The notes under the pieces: generated by a model | What the model saw: the letters and a program-made list of their open reading frames with translations, nothing else | The model's database searches: none | What the model was told of the DNA's origin: nothing | Program-made: the position numbers and the translations under genes | Shown here: positions 45,222 through 55,243 of the stretch, in pieces | Numbering within the stretch: the first letter of the stretch is position 1 | Layout of the letters: each line of letters opens with the position of its first letter | Source: Bifidobacterium animalis subsp. animalis ATCC 25527 | Lineage (GTDB): Bacteria; Actinomycetota; Actinomycetes; Actinomycetales; Bifidobacteriaceae | NCBI RefSeq assembly: GCF_000260715.1 | Contig: NC_017834.1 | Coordinates: forward strand, 992,001-1,056,000 | DNA length: 64,000 nt | Direction of reading: 5' to 3'

Positions 45222-46234
45222 CAGGCTTCGACCTCCTGGTTCGCATACTGCTCGTAGCCGGGCAATTCGTCGCCGAGCACCGAGCTTTCCAATGCCATGC
45301 GCATGAGCATGCCGTTCTTCACCTGTTCGAAATAGGCGGCACGGGGGTCGGCGTCCACCTCCGTGGCGATTTCGTTGACGCGCGGCAACGGGTGCAGCAC
45401 CGCCATCGTAGGCTTGGCCTTCGCGAGTTTACCCTCGTCGAGAATGTAGGTGTCACGCAGGCGCAGGTAATCGTCTTCGTTGAAGAAGCGTTCCTTCTGC
45501 ACGCGCGTCATGTACAGGGCGTCCAGATCTCCTATGACCGAACTCAAGTCGGTGACCTCCTCGTACGAGCAGGTGGGCGTGGCGTTGATGCGGTTGAGCA
45601 CATATTGCGGGGTGCGCAGCTCTTTCGGTGAGATGAGCACGAAACGCACGTTGCCAAAGCGGCACAGCGTCTCGATGAGTGAGTGCACGGTGCGGCCGAA
45701 GGTCAGGTCGCCGCACAGGCCGATCGTCAGGCCGTTCACCCGTCCGAATCGCGACTGCAGCGTCGCGAGGTCGGCGAGCGTCTGCGTCGGGTGCATGTGG
45801 CCGCCGTCGCCGGCGTTGATCACCGGCACCGAGGAGGCGTCTGCGGCCACCAGGGCGGCGCCTTCCTTCGGGTGGCGGATCGCCACGACGTCGACGTAGT
45901 TCGACACGGTCTTCAACGTGTCCGAAATCGACTCGCCCTTCGTCGCGGAGCTCAGCTGCGATCCCGCGAAACCGATCACCTTGCCGCCCAACCGCAGCAT
46001 CGCGGTCTCGAAGCTCAGTCGTGTGCGCGTGCTCGGCTCATAAAACAAAGTGGCCAACACCCGTCCGTCACAGGTGTGTGCCACTTCCTTGCGATGCGAA
46101 TCGATGTACTGCGCTTTATGCAGCAACTCCTCGATTTGCGTGACTGTGAGATCGTCGAGGGTGATGACGCTGGTTCCCACTATGGACTGTCCGTCGGCGT
46201 GTTGCTGAACGCTAGACAATGGCTCACCTTTCAT
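45221..46234 (-). CDS. pyrB: Aspartate carbamoyltransferase catalytic chain
   Basis: Commits carbamoyl phosphate and aspartate to pyrimidine synthesis. Carbamoyl-phosphate residues are in [35 protein letters not shown] and [11 protein letters not shown] are the other signature blocks. First gene of pyrBICFKDE. The start is uncertain: the ATG at 46234 is used here; a GTG at 46258 with GGAGAGG upstream and a TTG at 46219 after AAAGGTGAG are alternatives. If the -10 at 46275-46280 is real, the GGAGAGG lies at the transcript start and the GTG is less likely. Confidence 0.93.
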   Translation of the reverse strand: MKGEPLSSVQQHADGQSIVGTSVITLDDLTVTQIEELLHKAQYIDSHRKEVAHTCDGRVLATLFYEPSTRTRLSFETAMLRLGGKVIGFAGSQLSSATKGESISDTLKTVSNYVDVVAIRHPKEGAALVAADASSVPVINAGDGGHMHPTQTLADLATLQSRFGRVNGLTIGLCGDLTFGRTVHSLIETLCRFGNVRFVLISPKELRTPQYVLNRINATPTCSYEEVTDLSSVIGDLDALYMTRVQKERFFNEDDYLRLRDTYILDEGKLAKAKPTMAVLHPLPRVNEIATEVDADPRAAYFEQVKNGMLMRMALESSVLGDELPGYEQYANQEVEA

Positions 46235-46274
46235 GCATGTGCTGTTCCAGGTGATCACCGAAGTGACCTCTCCA

Positions 46275-46304
46275 ACTATACCCCACTGTCCCGCCGGCTC
46301 GACA
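46275..46304 (-). promoter_or_regulatory. Possible promoter of the pyr operon
   Basis: On the minus strand TGTCGA (46304-46299) and TATAGT (46280-46275) are 18 bp apart, about 40 bp before the pyrB ATG. The -10 is good, the -35 is weak. I see no PyrR-type attenuator in the short leader. Confidence 0.4.
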
Positions 46305-46309
46305 CGCCC

Positions 46310-46792
46310 TCATAATTCCGGCTGCACATACCGGGGAGCCTTGGCATTGGCCGCCTTCACGCGCCTGGCACCGGCCTGTGCAGAACGGACTCCCGCAACT
46401 GTGCCCCGGGCCGGATGATTCGTCAGATCCCTGTCAATCCAGGCCATGACGAGATCGGCCAGTCTGTTCACCTCGGCATCGGTCAACGGACGACCCTTGG
46501 CAATGCCATGCCATTTCTCGATGCATCCGCGGCAGCAGGTCGCCGTCGCATGCTGGGCGGTGAACACTGGATGCCCGCGCCAGGGCGTCTGCCTGCCGTC
46601 GTTGGACGGTTGCGCCTCGCCCACGCGTGCGCGCAGCATCTCATGCGCATGCCTGTCGATGACACATCTGCCCTTGTCGCGCGCGTACGACCGATCGGCC
46701 TCGCTCAACACGAACTTCGCACGGAACCGTGATTCGCCGAGCCGCACGAGGGTGTGCTCCACCCACGCGGATTCGCCATCATGCCCATTCAT
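46310..46792 (-). CDS. DUF4186 family protein
   Basis: A 160-residue protein of unknown function. It matches the DUF4186 pattern throughout: SRFRAKFVLSEADRSYARDK, IDRHAHEMLRARVGEA, then TPWRGHPVFTAQHATATCCR and GCIEKWHGIAKGRPLT. The conserved His and Cys (QHATATCCRGC) suggest a metal site. The C-terminus is basic. It starts 15 bases after the glnE stop on the same strand, with only a weak GGCGGG ahead, so it is probably translated from the glnE message. Confidence 0.85.
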   Translation of the reverse strand: MNGHDGESAWVEHTLVRLGESRFRAKFVLSEADRSYARDKGRCVIDRHAHEMLRARVGEAQPSNDGRQTPWRGHPVFTAQHATATCCRGCIEKWHGIAKGRPLTDAEVNRLADLVMAWIDRDLTNHPARGTVAGVRSAQAGARRVKAANAKAPRYVQPEL

Positions 46793-46807
46793 ACCCGCCA
46801 GCGTATC

Positions 46808-49800
46808 TCACTCCTCGGCACCGTAGAAGAGCCGTTCGCATACTTCACGACTCTTGCGCATCTGCGAGAGAATGTCGTTCTCGAACTGCTGACCGCTATC
46901 CGGATCATAGCCAAGATACGTGGCGATGCCACTCAGGTCGAAATGCTGGTCGGGAAGGATGTCGGCGCGGTTCGCACGCCCGTTCCACAGATAGTTGCCA
47001 TTGCGCGCCGCCGTGCACATCTGCCAGGCGTCACGCAGTATCTTCGCGTCCTCCATGACGATGAGCCCATGCTCCACCAAGACGTCAAGGGCCTGCATCG
47101 TCGAATTCACCTGCAACGCCTCGATGTCATGCGCATGCTGCAATTGCAGCAACTGCACGGTCCATTCGACATCCGACAGGCCTCCCCTGCCGAGTTTGAG
47201 ATGTCGGTCGCGTCGCACACCACGTGGCAGACGTTCCGCCTCCATACGCGCCTTGAGTCTGCGTATCTCCTGCAGCTGGTCGTCGACGAGACGCTCGGCC
47301 GGGTATCGGAACGGGTTCGCGACATTCGCAAGGAAGTCCTCGGCCAGCTCCTTGTCGCCGGCGGCGAATCTGGCGCGCAACAGCGCCTGGCGCTCCCACA
47401 CGCTCGCCCACGCACGGTAATACTCCTCGCACGAGGCGTACGAGCGCACGACGGGCCCATTCTTGCCCTCAGGGCGCAGGTCCATGTCGAGTTCGATCTT
47501 CGGTTCGGTCGACACCGGACCCATGAGCATCATGCGCATCTGCTCCTGCACCTTGCGGGCGAACGAATTCGCGGCTGCATCGTCGGCGCCGTGCGCAGGA
47601 CGGTAGATGATGATGACGTCGGCGTCGGAGCTGAAATTGACCTCACGGCCGCCATAGCGCCCCATGCCGATGACGGCGAGATGCGCAGCCGGTTCGTCCA
47701 TGCCGTTCACTCGCATCGTATCATGCACCGCCCACTGCAGCGAGGCCTGGATGATCGAGTCGTACACGTCGGTCATACCGTTCAGGGCCTGCGCCGAATC
47801 GATCACATCGGTCATCCAGCCGATCCCGATGCGCTCGATCTCATGGCGGCGCAGTGCGCGCAGCATGTTCGCCGCGCCGGCCAGTGAATCGTCATAGCGT
47901 GTGATGATCGCCTGACAGCCCACATCCAACGATTTACGTGTGCGCGCATGCAATTGGTCGTCATCGCCGAGCCAGCGGATCGACTCCTGCGATTTGTTGA
48001 GCGCGTCACCGAGGAATCTGGAATTCGACAGCACGTGGCATAACCGCTGTGCAGCCGACTGCGAGTCGCGCAGGAACCCCAGGTAGTCGCTGCCGGAACC
48101 GAACCGTTCCTCGAGGTTGCTCCAGCCCAGCAGTCCCATGTCGGGGTTCTGCCCTTCACCGAGCCAGCGCAGCACCGCGGGGAGCAGTATGCCGTTGATC
48201 TTCGCGGCACGGGTGATGCCGGCGGTGAGCGTCTGCACATGCCGCAGGGCCGCCTGCGGGTCGGCGAAACCGATGGCGGCGTAACGATCCATCACCGCCT
48301 GCTCGCTCAGTTCCACGCGTTCGTCGCCCGAGACCGCGCTGATCGGCAGCATCGGACGGTAGTAGATGTCGTTGTGGAGCCGACGGATCTGCCTGCGTGT
48401 CTCGTCGAAATTGTCCACCAGCTCCTCGTTGTGCCAGCCGAACACGCGGGCGAGCCTGTGCAGTTCGGCATTGCGCGAGAGCTCCTCCACATTGACCGTG
48501 CGCTTCTTCTCCAATCCGCCGGCGTTCGCATTGCCCATGTCGGGGAACAGATGGGTGCGTTTGAGCTGCCACATCTGCTGGCGGTGTTCGAGCACCCGTT
48601 CGAAACGGTAGTCGTGGGAGAGCACGCGGGCATGGCGGCGCGAGACGTAACCACCATCGGAAAGCGCCTGCAACGCCTGCAACGTGGAGCGAACATGCAG
48701 GGTCTCATCGGCACGGCCGTGCACCAGCTGCAGCATCTGCACGGTGAACTCCACGTCGCGAAGACCTCCGCGGCCCAGCTTGATCTCGCGGTCGCGCAAT
48801 GGCACCGGGATGAGGCTCTCCACACGTTCGCGCATGCGCTGACAGTCGGAGACGAAGTTCTCACGCCGCGAGGCCTGCCAGACGAATTCGGATGCCATCT
48901 GCATGTATGCCTCGCCAAGAGGCACGTCACCGGCCACGGCCCGTGCCTTGAGCAGCGCCTGGAACTCCCAGCTCTCCGCCCACTGCCGGTAGTAGGCCTT
49001 ATGCGAGTCCAGACGGCGCACCAGCGGACCGTCCTTGCCTTCGGGCCTCAATGCCCCATCGATCTGCCACAGTGCGGGCTCCGTCACACCGGGCATCACC
49101 GACTGGCAGATCTTCTGCATGAGCATGGCGATCTTCGAACCGACCTTGACCAGCTGCGGTTGCGACATGGTCTCGGCTATCGGCTCCACCACGTAGATGA
49201 GATCGACATCGGAGACGTAGTTGAGCTCCTGTGCGCCGAGCTTGCCCATGCCAATGATTGTGAAGCGCAGGAGTTCGGACTCCTCCGTGTTGCTCTGCGC
49301 AATGGCCAACGCGCTTTCCAGGGCGGCGTCCGCCAGATCCGACAACGCGCGGGACACCGCCGGTTGAATCGCGATCGGGTCGTCGTGCGAAACATCGTAG
49401 GCCATGACCGCAGCCAGTTGTTCGTAATAGTTGCGGCGTAACCTATTGGTCGCCTCCGCCAACGGCACGTCGGTGACCAGGCGCCGGAACGAGGAGGCCG
49501 AAGAGTCCGCGGCGCCAAGCCGCTCTTCATGGGCATCGATCGCCGCCAACATGGTCGCACGCCTCGCCTCGCCGTCAAATCCCGCACTCTGGAGGGGATC
49601 GACCGCCGCTGCCTCGACGAGTTCGGGTCGCGAGCGCATGAGCACGCCAAGCTGCCGGCTGGCGCCGAGCACCTGCAGCAATGTGCGCGGGGACCTACCG
49701 TGCAGCAGTCCGTGCAGTTTGCCCGGACGGTCAGCAAAGCCGATGATCAGTTCATGCAATGCGTCCAATGCCACGTCCGGATCCGCGCAATGCGCCAGTT

Positions 49801-49942
49801 CGCCGAGCAGTTCCCCTTGGGTGAATTCGAGATCCCCCGCCGAGCACACCTCACCGAGCAGTTCCTTCGCACGGCCGAGATTCTCGAATCCGGCATGAAT
49901 GATGTCTCGTGTGCTTGGGGTGGTGTTCTCGTTGATCTCCAT
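46808..49942 (-). CDS. glnE: Glutamine synthetase adenylyltransferase / adenylyl-removing enzyme
   Basis: Bifunctional enzyme that adenylylates or deadenylylates glutamine synthetase in response to nitrogen status. The 1,044-residue protein has two nucleotidyltransferase domains: the N-terminal deadenylylase with IGMGKLGAQELNYVSDVDLI and the C-terminal adenylylase with VIGMGRYGGREVNFSSDADV. Each is followed by the expected RPEGKDGPLVR/RPEGKNGPVVR strand and the LGRGGLRDVEF or LGRGGLSDVEW block. The ATG at 49942 is used; a TTG three codons earlier (49951) is possible, and neither has a strong ribosome site. Confidence 0.95.
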   Translation of the reverse strand: MEINENTTPSTRDIIHAGFENLGRAKELLGEVCSAGDLEFTQGELLGELAHCADPDVALDALHELIIGFADRPGKLHGLLHGRSPRTLLQVLGASRQLGVLMRSRPELVEAAAVDPLQSAGFDGEARRATMLAAIDAHEERLGAADSSASSFRRLVTDVPLAEATNRLRRNYYEQLAAVMAYDVSHDDPIAIQPAVSRALSDLADAALESALAIAQSNTEESELLRFTIIGMGKLGAQELNYVSDVDLIYVVEPIAETMSQPQLVKVGSKIAMLMQKICQSVMPGVTEPALWQIDGALRPEGKDGPLVRRLDSHKAYYRQWAESWEFQALLKARAVAGDVPLGEAYMQMASEFVWQASRRENFVSDCQRMRERVESLIPVPLRDREIKLGRGGLRDVEFTVQMLQLVHGRADETLHVRSTLQALQALSDGGYVSRRHARVLSHDYRFERVLEHRQQMWQLKRTHLFPDMGNANAGGLEKKRTVNVEELSRNAELHRLARVFGWHNEELVDNFDETRRQIRRLHNDIYYRPMLPISAVSGDERVELSEQAVMDRYAAIGFADPQAALRHVQTLTAGITRAAKINGILLPAVLRWLGEGQNPDMGLLGWSNLEERFGSGSDYLGFLRDSQSAAQRLCHVLSNSRFLGDALNKSQESIRWLGDDDQLHARTRKSLDVGCQAIITRYDDSLAGAANMLRALRRHEIERIGIGWMTDVIDSAQALNGMTDVYDSIIQASLQWAVHDTMRVNGMDEPAAHLAVIGMGRYGGREVNFSSDADVIIIYRPAHGADDAAANSFARKVQEQMRMMLMGPVSTEPKIELDMDLRPEGKNGPVVRSYASCEEYYRAWASVWERQALLRARFAAGDKELAEDFLANVANPFRYPAERLVDDQLQEIRRLKARMEAERLPRGVRRDRHLKLGRGGLSDVEWTVQLLQLQHAHDIEALQVNSTMQALDVLVEHGLIVMEDAKILRDAWQMCTAARNGNYLWNGRANRADILPDQHFDLSGIATYLGYDPDSGQQFENDILSQMRKSREVCERLFYGAEE

Positions 49943-49984
49943 GCCTGTCAATCTAGCGTGTTTTTGTTGCGCTGGGAAATTGGG

Positions 49985-50833
49985 TCACGCTTTTTCGAAC
50001 AGATTGCCCACGTTCTGCCATATTCTGCGCGAGACCGACGGATGGTTCATCGTGTACAGGTGCACGCCGTCGACACCCTGAGCCACGAGGTCGCTGATCT
50101 GCTCACTCGCGTAGATGATGCCCGCCTCGCGTAGCGTCCTGGGATCGTCTCCCCACTTCTCGAGCATGCGTTCGAGCTTGCGCGGGACCCGGGACGAGCA
50201 CATATTCGTCATGCGCCGCACCGATTTCGCATTGGTGACCGGCATGATGCCCGCCTCTATGGGCACGTCGATGCCCGCGGCCCGTGCTTTGCCGAGGAAT
50301 GCGATGAAATCGTCGTCGTCGTAGAACAGCTGGGAAATCAGATGCGAGGCGCCTGCATCCACCTTGGCTTTGAGATTCGCCACATCCTCGTCGAGCGTGG
50401 CCGCCTGCGGGTGCTTCTCCGGATAGCAGGCGCCGTAGATCTTCAGATTCGGCCTACGTTCGCGAATGTAGCACACCAGATCACTGGCATGGGTGAACAC
50501 GCCGGCCGGTTCGCGCTCGCTGTTGCGGTCTCCGCGCAATGCGAGCACGCCGCTCACTTTCGCCTCATCGAACATGGCAAGCGCCTCGTCGACATCCCGT
50601 GCGGTGAGGTACTGTGCGGTCAGGTGGGCGACCGCGTCGATGCCGTATTCCGAGCGTATGGTGTGCGCAATGCGTGCGGTGGCTGTGCGGTCCGCTGATT
50701 TGCCGGTGCCGTAGGTGACCGAGATGAAGTCGGGTTTCATGTCGTTCAGCCCGTCGAGGGTGTCGTAGATCGTGCCGACCGGCGATGTGCGTTTGGGCGG
50801 GAATACTTCAAGGGAGAACATTGGCGTGTGCAT
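49985..50833 (-). CDS. metF: 5,10-methylenetetrahydrofolate reductase
   Basis: Flavoenzyme making 5-methyltetrahydrofolate for methionine synthase. The 282-residue protein shows FSLEVFPPK with the catalytic Glu, FISVTYGTG, VAHLTAQYLTARDVDEAL, VLALRGDRNSE and HLISQLFYDDDDFIAFL, and EAGIMPVTNAKSVRRM. It lies downstream of metE on the same strand; together they supply the methyl group and form methionine. The start has a weak ribosome site; ATG at 50821 is an alternative. Confidence 0.95.
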   Translation of the reverse strand: MHTPMFSLEVFPPKRTSPVGTIYDTLDGLNDMKPDFISVTYGTGKSADRTATARIAHTIRSEYGIDAVAHLTAQYLTARDVDEALAMFDEAKVSGVLALRGDRNSEREPAGVFTHASDLVCYIRERRPNLKIYGACYPEKHPQAATLDEDVANLKAKVDAGASHLISQLFYDDDDFIAFLGKARAAGIDVPIEAGIMPVTNAKSVRRMTNMCSSRVPRKLERMLEKWGDDPRTLREAGIIYASEQISDLVAQGVDGVHLYTMNHPSVSRRIWQNVGNLFEKA

Positions 50834-50877
50834 TTGCTGGGTCTCGTGCTGTGTGACGTGTTCAATCTGATGGGATG

Positions 50878-50932
50878 CGCAGCATGTGATGCCACAGTGG
50901 GCGGATGTGCCGCCATGGCATCACATGCTGCG
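50878..50932 (-). terminator. Hairpin between metE and metF
   Basis: Perfect 17-bp arms (50878-50894 and 50916-50932); the 21-nt loop contains a second short stem (GGCGG with CCGCC). It follows the metE stop by 40 bp on the minus strand. No T-tract, so attenuation or message stabilisation is possible instead of termination. Confidence 0.6.
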
Positions 50933-50972
50933 ATTATGGTGTGCTGCGGACTGTGCGTGGAGGAGCCCGAGA

Positions 50973-53276
50973 TCAGTCGAGGTTGGCACGCACGGCTTTC
51001 GCCGCCTGGACCATGTGCGTCAGGCTCGGCCAGGTTTCGTCATTACCTCGGGTCTTCAGACCGCAATCGGGATTGATCCACACCTTGTTCACATCCATCT
51101 TCGCAAGGATCTCGCCGATGCGCTCCTCGATCTCTTCGACCGAGGGGATGCGCGGGGAATGGATGTCGTACACGCCCGGACCGGCCTCGGTTTCGAAGTG
51201 GGCGTCGTGGATGGCGTCGAGCACCACCAGATCGCCGCGGGAGGCTTCGAATGAGATGACATCGGCATCCATGGCGTCGATGTCCGAGATGATGTCGTTG
51301 AACTCCGAATAGCACATATGCGTGTGGATCTGCGTGCTTGGCTGCACGGCAGAATGCACGAGACGGAATGCGGGAATCGCCCAGTCGAGGTATTCACGAT
51401 GCCAGTCGGATTCACGCAGCGGCAGTTTCTCACGCAGGGCGGCCTCGTCGATCTGGATGATCCTGATGCCGGCTTTCTCGAGGTCAAGGACCTCGTCCCG
51501 AATCGCCAGAGCCAACTGCTTGGTCTGCTCCTCATGGGTGATGTCCTCACGGGGCCACGACCAGTTGAGAATGGTGACAGGGCCGGTGAGCATGCCTTTC
51601 ATCGGCTTGGCAGTGCGCGACTGGGCATAGGAGCTCCATGCCACGGTGATCGGCTGGGCACGGCTCACATCGCCCCAGATGATCGGAGGCTTGACGCAAC
51701 GGGTGCCGTAGGACTGCACCCAGGCGTTCTTCGTGAACAGGAAACCGTTGAGGTTCTGACCGAAGTATTCAACCATGTCGTTGCGCTCGAACTCCCCATG
51801 CACCAGCACGTCGAGTCCGATCTGCTCCTGCTTGGCCACCACATCGTCGATTTGACGTCGAATGAATTCGTCGTATTGCTCCTGGGAGATTTCACCCTTG
51901 CGAAGGCGGGCGCGTTCGGCACGCACCTGCTTGGTCTGCGGGAAAGAGCCTATCGTCGTAGTGGGCAGCAACGGCAGCCCAAGCGCCTCACGCTGGAGCC
52001 GCTGGCGTTCGCCACGCTCGGGCCGGCGCACATAGTCCGCATCGGCAAGGGCGGCGATGCGGGCGCGCACGACTTCATCGGCGACCACACGGCTGCCATC
52101 GAACAGCGCCTGGTTGGCGGCGAGCGCAGTGGACTGACGCTTCGCATCGTCGTCGAGCTGCACGAGGTCTGCGATCTCGCGAACCTCCTCGAGTTTCTCC
52201 ACGGCGAAGGCGAAGTGGCGCAGCACCTTGTCGCCGAGCTGTTCCTCCCCCTTGGTGCTGAACGGCACATGGAGCAGAGAACAGGCCGAGGCGACTGCGA
52301 CGTTGGCGGTCACCTGCTGGAGTGCCTCCACCAGTGCGATGCTTTCCGCATAGTTGTTGCGCCAGATGTTGCGGCCGTTGACCACGCCTGCGAAGAGCGT
52401 GGTGCGTGCTGCCACACCATGGTGTTCGACAGCCTTGAGGTTCTCGTCACGCCCTTCGATGAGGTCGAGTCCCACCCCGTCGAATTCGAAGAGCTTCACT
52501 GTTTCGTAAATATCGGCTATGTTGCCGAAATACGTGTTGAGCAGCACCTTGACACCGCTGTCCCGCGCCGGCAGCAGACGCGAATAGAGCGATTTGAACA
52601 ATGAGACGTCACCCTCGTGCTTGTCGAGCACCAGGTATGGTTCGTCGAGCTGCACCCATTGCGCGCCCAGCTTGGCGAAGCGCCGAAGCACCTCGGCGTA
52701 CACGCCGGCCACGGCATCCACGAGCCCCTCGTCGATGGTGAGCTCCTGGGCCTCGGCATCGCGGGAGAGTTTGAGGAAGGTGTACGGGCCGATGAGCACC
52801 GGCTTCGTCTCTATGCCCAGCGACTTCGCCTCCAAGTACTCATCGAACGGTTTCGTGCCGTTGAGCCGCACCTCGGTGGAGGCGTCGAATTCGGGCACCA
52901 GGTAATGGTAGTTCGTGGTGAACCATTTCTTCATGGGCAACGCGGTCACATCGCCACGCTCACCCTGGTACCCGCGGGCCATGGCGAACAGTGTCTCCTC
53001 AGGGTTGTCGAAACCAAGGCGACGGTATCGGGCCGGAATCACATTGAGCAGGACCGCAGTATCGAGCATCTGGTCGTACAGTGAGAAATCATTGCTCGGG
53101 ATCAGATCAATGCCTGCGTCCTTCTCCAACCTCCAATGCCGAACACGAAGCTCGCGGCCGGTCTCACGCACATCGTCGAGCGTGGCATTGCCTTTCCAAT
53201 AGGCTTCGATGGCCTTCTTGAGTTCACGGTCGCGTCCGATGCGGGGGAAACCCGAGATGGATGTGGAAATGGTCAT
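50973..53276 (-). CDS. metE: Cobalamin-independent methionine synthase
   Basis: Transfers the methyl group from 5-methyltetrahydropteroyltriglutamate to homocysteine. The 767-residue length is typical of the duplicated barrel. N-terminal [21 protein letters not shown]-terminal barrel [55 protein letters not shown]; the zinc ligands lie in HTHMCYSEF (His, Cys), a later Glu, and NPDCGLKTR (Cys). The gene has its own upstream region with a palindrome (listed). Confidence 0.97.
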   Translation of the reverse strand: MTISTSISGFPRIGRDRELKKAIEAYWKGNATLDDVRETGRELRVRHWRLEKDAGIDLIPSNDFSLYDQMLDTAVLLNVIPARYRRLGFDNPEETLFAMARGYQGERGDVTALPMKKWFTTNYHYLVPEFDASTEVRLNGTKPFDEYLEAKSLGIETKPVLIGPYTFLKLSRDAEAQELTIDEGLVDAVAGVYAEVLRRFAKLGAQWVQLDEPYLVLDKHEGDVSLFKSLYSRLLPARDSGVKVLLNTYFGNIADIYETVKLFEFDGVGLDLIEGRDENLKAVEHHGVAARTTLFAGVVNGRNIWRNNYAESIALVEALQQVTANVAVASACSLLHVPFSTKGEEQLGDKVLRHFAFAVEKLEEVREIADLVQLDDDAKRQSTALAANQALFDGSRVVADEVVRARIAALADADYVRRPERGERQRLQREALGLPLLPTTTIGSFPQTKQVRAERARLRKGEISQEQYDEFIRRQIDDVVAKQEQIGLDVLVHGEFERNDMVEYFGQNLNGFLFTKNAWVQSYGTRCVKPPIIWGDVSRAQPITVAWSSYAQSRTAKPMKGMLTGPVTILNWSWPREDITHEEQTKQLALAIRDEVLDLEKAGIRIIQIDEAALREKLPLRESDWHREYLDWAIPAFRLVHSAVQPSTQIHTHMCYSEFNDIISDIDAMDADVISFEASRGDLVVLDAIHDAHFETEAGPGVYDIHSPRIPSVEEIEERIGEILAKMDVNKVWINPDCGLKTRGNDETWPSLTHMVQAAKAVRANLD

Positions 53277-53379
53277 GGATCCTCCAGTCGTGTCGATGCA
53301 ATGGAGACCACGTTAGCAAACCGGAACCGGTGCAAGCCTGAAATTCTTAAAAACAGCGCATAGGAGTTTTCTTTCAAAG

Positions 53380-53400
53380 GCTATAAGGCACACTTATAGC
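53380..53400. promoter_or_regulatory. Palindrome upstream of metE
   Basis: GCTATAAG (53380-53387) and CTTATAGC (53393-53400) are exact complements around five bases, 104-124 bp before the metE start. The ATAA-N7-TTAT core fits a LysR-type (T-N11-A) box. It may instead serve as a terminator for the phosphatase gene upstream strand order does not favour, so an operator for metE is the preferred reading. Confidence 0.45.
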
Positions 53401-53422
53401 CTGCCGTCGACGCCTGCGCATG

Positions 53423-53977
53423 CTACTTTTCGAACTCCTTCGGCGTGAGCACCGCAATGAGATTCGCCTCATGGGTGCCCCATTTTCTGAACGGCGCATT
53501 CGAACCGAATATCGCCACGCCGGCAGTCGCCATGCCAAGGTTCAGCAGATCGACCTGGCCCGGATCACTCTGTTCGCCTGCCAGCCACTGGCTCGCCAGC
53601 GAGACGGTGGGCTCGTGGCCGAGCACCAGCAGCGTATGGCGTTTGTCCTTGCAGGCAGCGAGCATGTCGAACACCGCCTGCATACCCTGCGCATAGAGAT
53701 CCTGGTAGTAGTCGACTTTCGGAGCGTCGCCGAACACCTTGAGCATGCGCTCGCATGTCTGCATCGCCCGGGTGGCGCTTGAACAGTCGATCTGATCCGG
53801 CATCAATCCCATGTCGCGCAGACCCTTCGCCACGCGCTTGGCCTGCTTGAGTCCTTTGTCGGTGAGCACACGCTCAAAATCGCCCTTCGCGTTGAAGGCC
53901 TCCGTCTTCGCATGGCGCATGATGATGAGCACGTACTTGTATTCCTTGGCCCTCTTCGCCACTTTCTTCAGATTCAC
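53423..53977 (-). CDS. SixA-like phosphohistidine phosphatase (histidine phosphatase superfamily)
   Basis: Probably removes phosphate from phosphohistidine or a small phosphoester. The RHG motif is present in VLIIMRHAKTE (catalytic His), ATRAMQTCERML gives the second Arg region, and LVLGHEPTVSLAS the second catalytic His. Length (184 residues) fits SixA. I start at the GTG at 53977 preceded by GGAGGA; an ATG at 53992 is possible. The frame opens far upstream at 54163, overlapping trmI, without a ribosome site. Confidence 0.85.
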   Translation of the reverse strand: MNLKKVAKRAKEYKYVLIIMRHAKTEAFNAKGDFERVLTDKGLKQAKRVAKGLRDMGLMPDQIDCSSATRAMQTCERMLKVFGDAPKVDYYQDLYAQGMQAVFDMLAACKDKRHTLLVLGHEPTVSLASQWLAGEQSDPGQVDLLNLGMATAGVAIFGSNAPFRKWGTHEANLIAVLTPKEFEK

Positions 53978-54077
53978 GCTTCCTCCATGCATCCGGCCGG
54001 GCCCGCCCGACCCGCACCTTTCCCATTCTAATTCCAGCCATGCTGCAGTGCATCGTGTCGCGCCCGGCGATAACCGG

Positions 54078-55136
54078 TCATTGAGAATCCAAATGACCTC
54101 GTTGTTCGTCCAGATCCCTGAGCACCTTGCGCAGCTTGCGGTCGGAGATGTCACGAAGCTCAAGCTCCTCGAGCGATGCCTCGCGCTCCTCTACGGAGAG
54201 TGAGTCGATATCCGTCGTCGTGTCCTTCGTGGCACGGTCACGCTTGCGCAACGCCTCGTATCCGGGAGCCATCGCCCGGGAGACGATGAGGAAACCGGTG
54301 TGGCCGATCATCTGATGGTCGGGACGCACTGCAAGACCCTGCGCTTTCCAATTGCGCTCCATAGTCTCCTGGATTTGCGGTTCGGTCCAATGCTCACTCT
54401 CCCGCAGCGCTTCGGCCATACGGCTCATCTGCGTGGTCGTCGTCACATAGGCGACGAGCACGCCACCTGGCGCGATCACCCGATACGCCTGTTCCAGTCG
54501 GTTCCATGGATCGAGCATGTCGAGCATGATGCGGTCGAATCCGTGTTCCGGCAACGTGGAGGCCACCGCATCGAAATCGCCGACCAGAAGATTCCACCAA
54601 TCCGGTCGGCGCCCGTAATACAATGTGGCGTTCGCCTCGGCGATCCTCGCGAAATCAGGGCGCATTTCGATCGTGGTCAGGCAGCCGCCCTTACCCACCG
54701 CGTCGAGCAGGTGCAGGCTCATCGCACCCGAACCGGCCCCGGATTCCAGCACGCGGGCGCCCGAACGTATGTCGCCGAGCTCAATCACCTGCGCGATGTC
54801 CTTCGGATACATGATCTGTGCGCCACGCGGCATCGACAGAACATAGTCGGCCATGCGCGGCCGCATCACCGCGAACTGCCAGCCGCCGATTGCGCGCGCA
54901 GCCTTCCACGGCTTCGCCGTATCGCGTTCCGGGTGCTCCTTGTTGAATTGGTCCTCACGCTTGGCGGTGACGGTGGTGACCACGCTGCCCTCGTTCCTGC
55001 CGATCACATCGTCATGCAGGATGATGCCATGTGAGGTCTGTGTGACGCCGCCCGCAACCAATTGATCGGTGATCTTGTTCGACTTGCGGTCGGTGAACTG
55101 CACTTTCTCACCGGATTGCAACGGACCTCTGCGCAT
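54078..55136 (-). CDS. trmI: tRNA (adenine-58-N1)-methyltransferase TrmI
   Basis: SAM-dependent methylation of A58 in the T loop of tRNA. The actinobacterial TrmI pattern is clear: N-terminal GPLQSGEKVQFTDRKSNK, MPRGAQIMYPKDIAQVIELG, SAM motif RVLESGAGSGAMSLHLLDAV, acidic TTIEMRPDFARIAEAN, and FDRIMLDMLDPWNRLEQ as catalytic strand. The C-terminal 50 residues are a charged extension (DRATKDTTTDIDSLSVEERE). Length 352. GGAG precedes the ATG. Confidence 0.93.
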   Translation of the reverse strand: MRRGPLQSGEKVQFTDRKSNKITDQLVAGGVTQTSHGIILHDDVIGRNEGSVVTTVTAKREDQFNKEHPERDTAKPWKAARAIGGWQFAVMRPRMADYVLSMPRGAQIMYPKDIAQVIELGDIRSGARVLESGAGSGAMSLHLLDAVGKGGCLTTIEMRPDFARIAEANATLYYGRRPDWWNLLVGDFDAVASTLPEHGFDRIMLDMLDPWNRLEQAYRVIAPGGVLVAYVTTTTQMSRMAEALRESEHWTEPQIQETMERNWKAQGLAVRPDHQMIGHTGFLIVSRAMAPGYEALRKRDRATKDTTTDIDSLSVEEREASLEELELRDISDRKLRKVLRDLDEQRGHLDSQ

Positions 55137-55243
55137 ACGCTCTCGACTCCATGCTCTGTTTGCTCATTGGACGTAAATCCACTGTAGCCAAGCTCGTCTA
55201 CACCATCCGTCGGCTTCCCCGTCGCCGACATTGCTCATATTGC

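Noticed and set aside
46259..46309. PyrR-type attenuator before pyrB
   Set aside because: The gap is only about 50-75 bp and shows no terminator/antiterminator pair or PyrR-binding sequence.
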